From assembly GCA_023248215.1 (NCBI GenBank), contig JAHFEW010000041.1:1-38328 (forward strand): 38,328 nt of DNA, in the 5' to 3' direction. Within the stretch, counting starts at the first letter, position 1; each line of letters starts with the position of its first letter. Origin of the DNA: Nitrospira sp. Its GTDB lineage: Bacteria > Nitrospirota > Nitrospiria > Nitrospirales > Nitrospiraceae. The translations under genes and the position numbers were made by a program. The notes below the pieces were generated by a model. That model was not told where the DNA came from. It searched no databases and saw nothing but the letters and a program-made list of their open reading frames with translations. Shown piece after piece: positions 1 through 5,413 of the stretch.

Positions 1-246
1 CACGCCATCGTTCATACGCACCGCAGGAGTCAGACGCTTATCGTCCAACTGCACGACCTGGCGAGCGAGCCATCGTCCATAAAAACGAAACGCCAGGACA
101 TAGATGCAGGCCGCCGCGACGACCAACCAGAGACCGTTCACCTTTTCATGGGGATTCACGAGACCGGTGACGAAGGCAAGAGAGGTAGCACCCAGTATAG
201 CGAGCAGAGCCCATAGGGCGAGCTTTAAGACAGGCATGCGCGGCAT
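1..246 (-). CDS. cstA: Carbon starvation protein CstA, N-terminal part (runs off the window)
   Basis: Reading the minus strand from the ATG at 244-246 gives 82 codons with no stop before the window edge. The product has a hydrophobic first helix, then a second segment containing VNGLWLVVAACIYVLAFRFY, followed by a LDD-x-R-x-TPA-x-R-x-NDG stretch. This is the signature of the N-terminus of the CstA family, inner-membrane peptide/pyruvate permeases induced on carbon limitation. The usual family length is several hundred residues, so most of the gene lies outside the window. A second ATG at 235-237 is an alternative start. A broken copy of this same 5' end occurs at 1375-1605. The family call rests on recalled sequence pattern; only the N-terminus can be judged. 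Confidence 0.82.
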   Translation of the reverse strand, partial: MPRMPVLKLALWALLAILGATSLAFVTGLVNPHEKVNGLWLVVAAACIYVLAFRFYGRWLARQVVQLDDKRLTPAVRMNDGV

Positions 247-253
247 ACTAACA
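238..253. repeat. 16-nt core repeat at cstA start, copy 1
   Basis: GCGCGGCATACTAACA. This core covers the cstA start codon on the minus strand. It recurs with one or two changes at 627-642 and 1597-1612, the other edges of the inserted toxin-antitoxin segments. Confidence 0.6.
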
Positions 254-371
254 ACCCGCTGGTCGCTTGTAAATCAAGGGTCTTCTCGCTATTTTCATGG
301 AGTCTGGCGAGTTTAGGGGTGGCTTTCAGCTGGGTTTTGTGGCCCTAGACTTCCACCGCAGAGAGGTGACC

Positions 372-557
372 ATGCCTTCAGCTAAAGAACAGATTACCAA
401 GATTCTTCAGGACCAGCCTGATGATAGTTCCTACGATGAGATTCTACGGGAATTAGCCTTTGCACGGATGGTCGAAAAAGGACTGGTGGATTCCGACGCA
501 GGAAGGACGATCAGCCACGAAGAGACGGGGCGCCGCATCAAGACATGGCGGAACTGA
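372..557 (+). CDS. Small antitoxin paired with a ParE/RelE-type toxin
   Basis: A 61-residue acidic, helical protein starting at the ATG at 372, preceded by a purine-rich ribosome-binding site (GAGAGGTG). An upstream in-frame ATG at 297 lacks such a site. The body contains SSYDEILRELAFARMVEKGL followed by a DSDAGRTISHEE segment and a C-terminal tail ending TWRN. This matches a common class of small antitoxins that sit directly before ParE-family toxins. The next reading frame starts inside it at 545 and encodes the beginning of such a toxin, so the two were translationally coupled. The toxin is broken, which leaves this antitoxin orphaned. The role in neutralising a toxin and repressing its own promoter is family knowledge, not shown here. 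Confidence 0.7.
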   Translation: MPSAKEQITKILQDQPDDSSYDEILRELAFARMVEKGLVDSDAGRTISHEETGRRIKTWRN

Positions 558-640
558 CCTGGACCGCTGAAGCCGAAGATGGCTGCGCGACATCCACGAC
601 TTCATCGCGCAAGATAAATATCGCACGCGAGGCATCCTAA
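545..640 (+). pseudogene. ParE-type toxin remnant, frameshifted and truncated
   Basis: The ATG at 545 overlaps the end of the antitoxin by 13 nt, the usual antitoxin-toxin overlap. The first codons read MAELTWTAEAED, a typical ParE/RelE-family N-terminus. The frame then breaks: if one T is restored after position 580, the text continues WLRDIHDFIAQDK, as expected for ParE. In the actual frame translation ends at the TAA at 638-640. ParE similarity disappears around 618, and the DNA from about 627 is a copy of the cstA-leader core repeat. The gene therefore lost most of its length as well as its frame. A functional toxin cannot be made from it. Confidence 0.75.
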
Positions 641-642
641 CA
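627..642. repeat. 16-nt core repeat, copy 2
   Basis: GCGAGGCATCCTAACA. It lies exactly where the ParE remnant stops resembling a toxin, and shares the core found at the cstA start (238-253) and at the truncated cstA copy (1597-1612). Following sequence is also loosely alike in copies 1 and 2 (CGCTTGTAAA versus CGCTTACAAA). Confidence 0.55.
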
Positions 643-687
643 ATCTGTCGAGCGCTTAGCGCTTACAAAGCGAGGCGGTCGCTTTGT

Positions 688-716
688 TTGCGTCTCAATC
701 ACAATGTGATTACAAT
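688..716 (+). promoter_or_regulatory. Sigma70-type promoter of mazEF
   Basis: A -35-like TTGCGT (688-693), a 17-nt spacer and a -10-like TACAAT (711-716) lie just upstream of the mazE start at 740. The -10 box overlaps the operator-like repeats, as expected for an autoregulated toxin-antitoxin operon. Assigned from consensus fit only. Confidence 0.5.
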
Positions 717-729
717 GTGACGCCATTGT
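700..729. promoter_or_regulatory. Operator-like inverted repeats before mazE
   Basis: CACAATGTG (700-708) is a nine-base palindrome. It is followed by a perfect inverted repeat, ACAATG (712-717) and CATTGT (724-729), with a six-base spacer. The word ACAATGTGA occurs twice, at 701-709 and 712-720. These repeats overlap the proposed -10 box and end next to the GGAGG ribosome-binding site (730-734). They are the natural place for MazE/MazEF binding, by analogy with known AbrB-fold antitoxin autoregulation. Confidence 0.6.
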
Positions 730-739
730 GGAGGCCCGT

Positions 740-991
740 ATGAAAGCGCATATCGTCCGGATCGGCAACTCAAGAGGTATCCGTCTCCCAAAGACCTTGC
801 TTCAGGAGGCCCAGCTTGAAGATGAGGTCGAACTCCAGGCTGAACCAGGCCGGATTCTGATTTCCAAGACAGCTCAGCCGCGAGCCGGATGGGCTGAAGC
901 CGCTCGACGCATGCGAGCACGAGGTGAAGATCGCCTACTCGATCCACTGCCCCAGACTCGATTCGAGAAGGAGGAATGGAAGTGGCGGTAG
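740..991 (+). CDS. mazE: MazE-like antitoxin, AbrB/SpoVT fold
   Basis: The product is 83 residues when started at the ATG at 740, which has GGAGG five bases upstream; a GTG at 728 would place the start before this site. The first 45 residues, KAHIVRIGNSRGIRLPKTLL and the following acidic VELQ strand, match the swapped-hairpin AbrB/MazE DNA-binding fold. The C-terminal half is charged, consistent with the toxin-binding tail. The downstream toxin starts before this gene ends (982 versus 991). MazE-family proteins bind MazF to block its RNase activity and repress their own operon. The operator-like repeats upstream fit that role. Confidence 0.88.
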   Translation: MKAHIVRIGNSRGIRLPKTLLQEAQLEDEVELQAEPGRILISKTAQPRAGWAEAARRMRARGEDRLLDPLPQTRFEKEEWKWR

Positions 992-1320
992 TGCAGGCAG
1001 CGGCGACCCGCGGTGATGTCTACCTCATTGAACTTAATCCTACCCGAGGCAGTGAAATCCGCAAAACAAGGCCCTGCCTGATCGTCTCTCCTGATGAGTT
1101 GAATGAGCATCTCCACACGGTGATCGTTGCGCCAATGACCACCGGAGGACAAACCTATCCATGGCGTGTGCGATGCCGATTCCGGAATCGAGTGGGATTC
1201 GTCGCAATAGATCAGCTCCGAACGGTCGATAGTGAGCGTCTTGTCAGGCGTCTTGGAAGAATCGTCCCCGGGACCCTCACAGCAGTTCTTGCGGTCTTGC
1301 AGGAAATGTTCACACCGTAA
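982..1320 (+). CDS. mazF: MazF/PemK-family endoribonuclease toxin
   Basis: The sequence contains RGDVYLIELNPTRGSEIRKT, then RPCLIVSP, VIVAPMTT and VGFVAIDQLRTVD, the conserved blocks of MazF/PemK mRNA interferases in the right order. The length (about 112 residues) is normal. The start is ambiguous: ATG at 976 lies only one base after the AAGGAGG at 968-974, whereas GTG at 982 has seven-base spacing, so 982 is preferred. It overlaps the end of mazE by 10 bases, giving coupled translation. MazF toxins cleave single-stranded RNA at short sequences when the labile antitoxin is depleted. This pair looks intact. Confidence 0.9.
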   Translation: MAVVQAAATRGDVYLIELNPTRGSEIRKTRPCLIVSPDELNEHLHTVIVAPMTTGGQTYPWRVRCRFRNRVGFVAIDQLRTVDSERLVRRLGRIVPGTLTAVLAVLQEMFTP

Positions 1321-1374
1321 TTCCTCACTAAGCGTATACCCATCGCAAGCTGATCGAATACATAGCCCTGTCGT

Positions 1375-1605
1375 TCAACACACCACCGGGTTCACGCGCT
1401 GGTTATTGGGATCGACGACCTGCCGGGTAATCCAACGGTCATAGAAGCGAAAGGCGAGCACATAGATGCAGGCCGCCACCACCAGCCAGAGACCGTTCAC
1501 TTTTTCATGGGGATTCATGAGACCGGTGACGAAGGCCAGGGAAGTCGCGCCAAGAAGAGCGAGAAACCCCCAGAGCATGTGTGTTAATGCCGACATGCGC
1601 GGCAT
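1375..1605 (-). pseudogene. Truncated duplicate of the cstA 5' end
   Basis: From the ATG at 1603-1605 the minus strand encodes 76 residues that align along their length with the cstA start at 1-246. Both share GATSLAFVTGL, NPHEKVNGLWLVVAACIYVL and AFRFY. The copy ends in VNPVVC and a TGA at 1375-1377. Nucleotides across the stop still resemble cstA (TGTTGAACGACAGGG against CGTATGAACGATGGC), so the stop arose from a one-base deletion. Similarity fades about 15 bases later. It is therefore a broken partial copy, not an independent small membrane protein, although a short hydrophobic peptide could still be made. The two copies bracket the ParE-remnant and mazEF modules. Confidence 0.8.
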
Positions 1606-1612
1606 CCTAACA
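1597..1612. repeat. 16-nt core repeat, copy 3
   Basis: GCGCGGCATCCTAACA at the start of the truncated cstA copy. It is the third member of the core repeat set (238-253, 627-642) marking the borders of the inserted region. Confidence 0.6.
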
Positions 1613-1651
1613 CAGGAAAGAAATGAAGTGTACAGAGGTGGAGCTTCCGCG

Positions 1652-1693
1652 AACAGGTGGGCATTTTCTCTCAACCGCATCTGCCCACCTGTT
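1652..1693. repeat. Perfect 12-bp inverted repeat (hairpin)
   Basis: AACAGGTGGGCA (1652-1663) and TGCCCACCTGTT (1682-1693) are perfect inverted copies with an 18-base loop. No T-run follows on either strand, so a classical intrinsic terminator is not clear. It lies between the truncated cstA copy and the end of the three-gene operon, where it could act as a bidirectional stop or be a mobile-element scar. Confidence 0.5.
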
Positions 1694-1727
1694 AGGTAAC
1701 CGGATCTCGAACTTTATACGCAAGAAG

Positions 1728-2186
1728 TTACAAATGCGGTTTGAAGTGGGTCCTTGCCAGATTTGCCAGTGCAGTGGCCTTCATTTTACGAGCAGGCTTA
1801 TCATTTGGCCAGCCAATGACGTTAGCATGGCGAGGATGAGGACGCGGGTGTTTCTTAACTTCAAGGTCTTGTGCTGAGAAATCCGAACCCTTCAAATCTC
1901 CACGTGCCAGTATGGGCCGACCATCTTTTCTTGGTCTCGCCACATACCAATCACCAAGCCACCAAATTTTTTCCTCCGTGCATGAGGCAGTTCTGTACAC
2001 AGATATATCTCCCCCTTCTTTGGGCATAAAGGCCGCAGCCTTAACGATTCCCTTCTCAATACTGAAATGATCTTTGGAGAAGATGAACCGGGAGATATCT
2101 TCGGCTGGATCGACGCGAGCAGGGACTCTCTCAAATCTTGAGAAAATAATTCGAAAGAGTGCTCGCAATGGTCTTGGGAAGTTCAT
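1728..2186 (-). CDS. Uncharacterised protein, third gene of TIGR04255-type operon
   Basis: The product is 152 residues from the ATG at 2184-2186, which lies inside the preceding gene (56-base overlap). A longer frame to 2240 is possible. Features include SRFIFSKDHFSIEKGIVKAA, an acidic patch, WWLGDWYVARP, and a C-terminal segment with PRPHPRHANVIGWPNDK followed by a basic helix. I recognise the RHAN-x-IGWP segment as recurring in short hypothetical proteins found beside other small accessory genes, but know no function. No signal peptide or membrane segment is seen. The overlap with the second gene indicates one transcript and coupled translation. The base composition is AT-richer than the flanking regions, suggesting acquisition as a block. 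Confidence 0.62.
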   Translation of the reverse strand: MNFPRPLRALFRIIFSRFERVPARVDPAEDISRFIFSKDHFSIEKGIVKAAAFMPKEGGDISVYRTASCTEEKIWWLGDWYVARPRKDGRPILARGDLKGSDFSAQDLEVKKHPRPHPRHANVIGWPNDKPARKMKATALANLARTHFKPHL

Positions 2187-2619
2187 TGATGAACTTTTCT
2201 TCACCGTAGAGCTTTCGGCTTGCTCCAATAATGCCGGCATAGATCAATCTTGGTCCCGAAACCGTCAAGGAGAATATCTTGTCTTTACCTAGATTCCACT
2301 CCAAGGCCAGCTCACCGTCAGGCTCAGGCACAATGCTCGGCTCCTGGATATTTCCAGGAAGCAGGTCAACAAGTCTAAGAGTCCATAACCTTGATGATCT
2401 GGAGATAGGATTTGCATTATAGCCATCCCAGCCCTCATCAGAACATCTAGTTGAGACTTCTTGTACCTGATCTTTGAGACCAGTTTGCCAACCCAGCGTC
2501 ACAGGCTTGCTCGCATGTTCCCGTGCACTCTGAAGGAGATCCTGAATTGCCCTAGATTCCGGACTGATTCCCTCATTGACTTGCCAGATGATGGCAGGGG
2601 GCTGCTCGTATTTGATCAT
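2131..2619 (-). CDS. Uncharacterised protein, second gene of TIGR04255-type operon
   Basis: The product is 162 residues and appears soluble. The central part reads SDEGWDGYNANPIS, followed by LRLVDLLPGNI and the strand-rich EPDGELALEWNLGKDKIFSL, then a GPRLIYAGIIG segment. A WDGY motif followed by a PDGE-LALEW block is a recurring pattern in small accessory-genome hypotheticals, but I know no biochemical role. Its ATG (2617-2619) overlaps the stop codon of the upstream gene by one base (TAATG), and its 3' end overlaps the third gene. Such tight packing argues that the three products act together. Confidence 0.72.
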   Translation of the reverse strand: MIKYEQPPAIIWQVNEGISPESRAIQDLLQSAREHASKPVTLGWQTGLKDQVQEVSTRCSDEGWDGYNANPISRSSRLWTLRLVDLLPGNIQEPSIVPEPDGELALEWNLGKDKIFSLTVSGPRLIYAGIIGASRKLYGEEKFINELPKTIASTLSNYFLKI

Positions 2620-3356
2620 TATCTAAACAACTCCTTCGTCTTCTCAGTGATGCACTTATCAAAAACCCTGTTCTTGAGATCGCGAAGTTTCGAAAGTATA
2701 ACCCAAATATCTTGACTCCTCGGTTCCAGATTAACTGACCTAGAAACATCCAAATCTAGGAGAATGGAGGTAACATTTGGGCTTTTCGAGGGTTGTGGCG
2801 CTTGTGTAATTATAGCCTTTGCATCGAATTCAGGAAAACCGATCACGATTCTTGAAAGGAATTCTTCCATAAGTTGGGATAGTCCGTTGGGTATTCTTGG
2901 AGGCTCGGCCAGATATTCCTCCAATTCAAACATCTTCTCCGGAATTTCAATAGAGTTTATGTACCGTAGCGCTAATCTCGTCACTTGAATAGGCTTTATC
3001 CCAGCCACATAAATATCCCACAGAGGCTGTGCCTCTGTTATCATCGAATCCCATGTTTTGTAAGGACGAAGGCGATTAAAGGTAAAACCATCGAGCCTAA
3101 ACTGCACCAACTGCTTCTCATCTGTTGACCAAAAAAGAATCCCATCGGGTCCCAAGTCCTTCGTCTCAGATACGGGGCTTGTCCCTTCTTTGAATTCGAC
3201 CTTTCCTTCCCATCTATGTCGCAATTTCTTTGTAGGATATTGCAACCTAATCTCGTCATGCAGTTTCTCTAGATGTGAGAGCTCTACGCCAGAAGGTAAC
3301 TCTACCCTGATATCTATCAAGGCCTCTGTGATAGGTGGATTGCGAAATGTTTCCAT
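2619..3356 (-). CDS. TIGR04255-type protein, first gene of three-gene operon
   Basis: The product is 245 residues, starting METFRNPPITEALIDIRVEL. The N-terminal PPI-x-EALIDIR motif and overall length match the TIGR04255 family, defined as sporadically distributed with no known function. Further features are a predicted strand LVQFRLDGFTFNRLRPY, a WDIYVAGIKPIQVTRLALRYINSI segment around residues 110-135, and an ILLDLDV strand near the C-terminus. No catalytic motif is obvious. It is immediately followed by two small coupled genes. Patchy distribution, AT-rich composition and position beside toxin-antitoxin modules fit an accessory or defence-type unit; that role is inference. Confidence 0.78.
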   Translation of the reverse strand: METFRNPPITEALIDIRVELPSGVELSHLEKLHDEIRLQYPTKKLRHRWEGKVEFKEGTSPVSETKDLGPDGILFWSTDEKQLVQFRLDGFTFNRLRPYKTWDSMITEAQPLWDIYVAGIKPIQVTRLALRYINSIEIPEKMFELEEYLAEPPRIPNGLSQLMEEFLSRIVIGFPEFDAKAIITQAPQPSKSPNVTSILLDLDVSRSVNLEPRSQDIWVILSKLRDLKNRVFDKCITEKTKELFR

Positions 3357-3716
3357 GCTAGGAAAGGATGGATTCGAGAAGACAACCGAGAGGCAAACTC
3401 AAAGGAAACCTCATTGACCCAGAGCGTACATAGAGTGAAAGATACTTTACCCAACTGTTCAAAGTAAATGTACATTCCTTCTGCCAAGCATCATTTACGG
3501 CCGCAGGTCTCTATTGATTTTATAGGCTTTCCTGATTGATGGTATAAAATATGTCGGCGGATTCCGAGACCAATAGCTGATGGCTAATTGCTGATAGCAG
3601 GAACGGGAATATGGCGGCTAGACTGTCATCTATTCCGCAAGCTTCTTGAGGGCTCGGCTAGGGCGACGATTCGCTTCGGCCAGTGCTGCACGGAATTTAT
3701 TCCGACGCGTAGTCTC
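3357..3716. other. Intergenic region, no gene assigned
   Basis: About 360 bases between the TIGR04255-type gene and the TfoX-domain gene, which both run on the minus strand. The part nearest 3356 is AT-rich and should carry the operon promoter; I see several weak boxes but none convincing. Near 3645-3716 the minus strand reads ETTRRNKFRAALAEANRRP and continues to a stop. That stretch is in frame with, and directly after, the TfoX gene stop codon, so it may be a decayed former C-terminus. Confidence 0.4.
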
Positions 3717-4079
3717 TTAATCCGGCACGGCTACACCTTTCGTTTTGCGCTTCTTGGGCGGCTTTGACTTGGCGCACTCGACGGCTTCGTCGAGCCATGT
3801 GGCGAGACCCGATGTCGTGCGACAGCCGGCTGGGCTGACGAGGAGAAATCCCCTCATCGGCTTGCCGGTGATGTCCATCACACTCGCGTGAGTCTTTTTC
3901 AAGAGCACCTCGTATCGATCCGGTGTGACACGGATCATCAAGCGCCTCTTGTGAATCCCGCAGCACATATGGCCGTTGAGCATGAAGCACAGCCCCCCGA
4001 ACATGCGCTTCTCTTCCACGCCTCTGCGCGTCTGGAAATAGCGACGGATCCGCTCGGCTAGTTGTTCGTCATACGCCAT
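3717..4079 (-). CDS. TfoX N-terminal domain protein
   Basis: The product is 120 residues. EEKRMFGGLCFMLNGHMCCG near residues 22-42, a VTPDRYEVLL segment and KPMRGFLLV match the TfoX/Sxy N-terminal domain fold. The protein consists of this domain only and lacks the C-terminal DNA-associated domain of full Sxy. It ends in a lysine-rich tail (KPPKKRKTKG). Single-domain members are common and mostly uncharacterised, so a role in competence should not be assumed. In-frame sequence continues after the TAA stop for about 28 codons, hinting that the protein was once longer. It stands alone, with the next gene divergent. Confidence 0.82.
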   Translation of the reverse strand: MAYDEQLAERIRRYFQTRRGVEEKRMFGGLCFMLNGHMCCGIHKRRLMIRVTPDRYEVLLKKTHASVMDITGKPMRGFLLVSPAGCRTTSGLATWLDEAVECAKSKPPKKRKTKGVAVPD

Positions 4080-4359
4080 ACCACGACCTCATTGCCGCGC
4101 CACTATCGGCGCCTATTCACAGCCGAATCGACCATCGGCCCAGCTGACTGCTGGCCCGGCGATCACGCCTTGTTGGAGATAAATACAGGCCCGAATCATA
4201 ATCCACGAGCTAAGCGACGTCACCAGATTCTTTGCCTCCGCCGCGAACGTGAAGGTGCTGAATAAAGCGAGGCTCTGAATGGCCAAGGAGGCCTGCCCCA
4301 ACGGCACATCTCTCAGCCTAGTTTGCTTCCGCCACCCATTACGATAGATCATAGCCGCC

Positions 4360-5376
4360 ATGCGTATTCTCAAGTGGCTGTTCGGTGTGCTCATTCTGCT
4401 TGTCATCTTAGGCGCGGGTTATCAGTTCGTCGGCATGGTGCTCGACCGAGCGCACTACCCGCCTCCCGGCCAGATGGTTGATGTCGGCGGCCATCGGCTC
4501 CACCTCTATTGCGTTGGCAAAGGAAGCCCTACGGTCGTGCTGGAGGCAGCGGCGCCTGGCTGGTCGCTATATTGGAGTCTGGTGCAGCCGAAGGTGGCGA
4601 AGGTGACGAGGGTCTGTGCCTATGATCGTGCCGGCCTCGGATGGAGCGAGCGTGGCCCGTTGCCTCGTACCGGACAGCGGATGGCGCGAGAACTCCATCA
4701 ATTGCTGAAGCGCGCAGACATCTCCGGCCCCTATATCCTCGTGGGGCACTCGCTCGGTGGCTTCGTCGCCAGACTGTACCGCCAGGAACATCCCACCGAT
4801 GTCGTCGGTATGGTCCTGGTCGATGCGGGACATGAATCGGAAATGCGGCAGGCCGAGTTCAGAACCTTCGTCAACACCGGCAAGTCGATGCTTCCTGCCA
4901 TCCGCGCGATGACGATCCTGGGCATTCCACGACTTTTCGCCTCGTTCGATAGTTTGCCGCCGTTTTTAAGTCAGCAGGAGGAGAAAGTGCCCGAGAAGGT
5001 TCGACCAATGCTGCGTGCCGGCTGGCTACGGACCAGCTATCCCAGGACGCTGAGTGATGAAGGCGACGCGCTGGTGGAGACGCTGGAACAGGTGCGCCGC
5101 ATCGGCCCACTTGGCGATCTCCCTCTAGTTGTCCTGACTGCGACCGGCCCTGTCTGGTGGCCAGACATACCAGGCGCCGTGAACCCCACCAAGTTTAGGC
5201 GAATGTGGCTAGACCTTCAGACTGATCTCACGAAACTTTCCACCAACAGCCGCCAGGTCTTAGCCGACGAGAGCAGCCACTTCATTCCATTCGACCAACC
5301 CGCCCTGGTCATCAAGGCCATTCGCCAAACGATCACCCTCACCCGTCAGGCCATCCCGCCGCCACCGCGGCGATGA
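4360..5376 (+). CDS. Alpha/beta hydrolase (lipase/esterase-like), membrane-anchored or exported
   Basis: The product is 338 residues. Residues 1-28 form an N-terminal hydrophobic segment (ILKWLFGVLILLVILGAG) that probably anchors or exports the protein. The hydrolase core contains HRLHLYCVGKGSPTVVLEA, CAYDRAGLGWSE, the nucleophile elbow GHSLGG (Ser131), LVDAGHESE (a candidate acid) and DESSHFIP (His307). These give a complete serine-hydrolase triad arrangement. The substrate cannot be deduced, although the fold group includes esterases and C-C hydrolases. The gene stands alone between a divergent TfoX-domain gene and a convergent glycosyltransferase; 37 bases separate it from the latter's stop. 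Confidence 0.87.
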   Translation: MRILKWLFGVLILLVILGAGYQFVGMVLDRAHYPPPGQMVDVGGHRLHLYCVGKGSPTVVLEAAAPGWSLYWSLVQPKVAKVTRVCAYDRAGLGWSERGPLPRTGQRMARELHQLLKRADISGPYILVGHSLGGFVARLYRQEHPTDVVGMVLVDAGHESEMRQAEFRTFVNTGKSMLPAIRAMTILGIPRLFASFDSLPPFLSQQEEKVPEKVRPMLRAGWLRTSYPRTLSDEGDALVETLEQVRRIGPLGDLPLVVLTATGPVWWPDIPGAVNPTKFRRMWLDLQTDLTKLSTNSRQVLADESSHFIPFDQPALVIKAIRQTITLTRQAIPPPPRR

Positions 5377-5413
5377 CACCCGATCCACGGGGCTGTGACA
5401 TGCGGTCGACGTC

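Noticed and set aside
1892-2134. 80-codon frame overlapping the third gene of the TIGR04255-type operon
   Set aside because: It starts at a TTG and lies in another frame of a gene with better protein features (SRFIFSKDHF and RHANVIGWP).
3357-3620. Possible promoter boxes (TTTACT, TTGGGT, TATGTA) before the TIGR04255-type operon
   Set aside because: Several weak alternatives exist in this AT-rich stretch and none has a clearly superior fit, so none is annotated.
4113-4352. Open frame on the minus strand upstream of the hydrolase, with a hydrophobic stretch (SSWIMIRACIYLQQGVIAGP)
   Set aside because: It overlaps the promoter region of the divergent hydrolase, has no ribosome-binding site, and the slight resemblance to the cstA helix is too short to support a gene or pseudogene.
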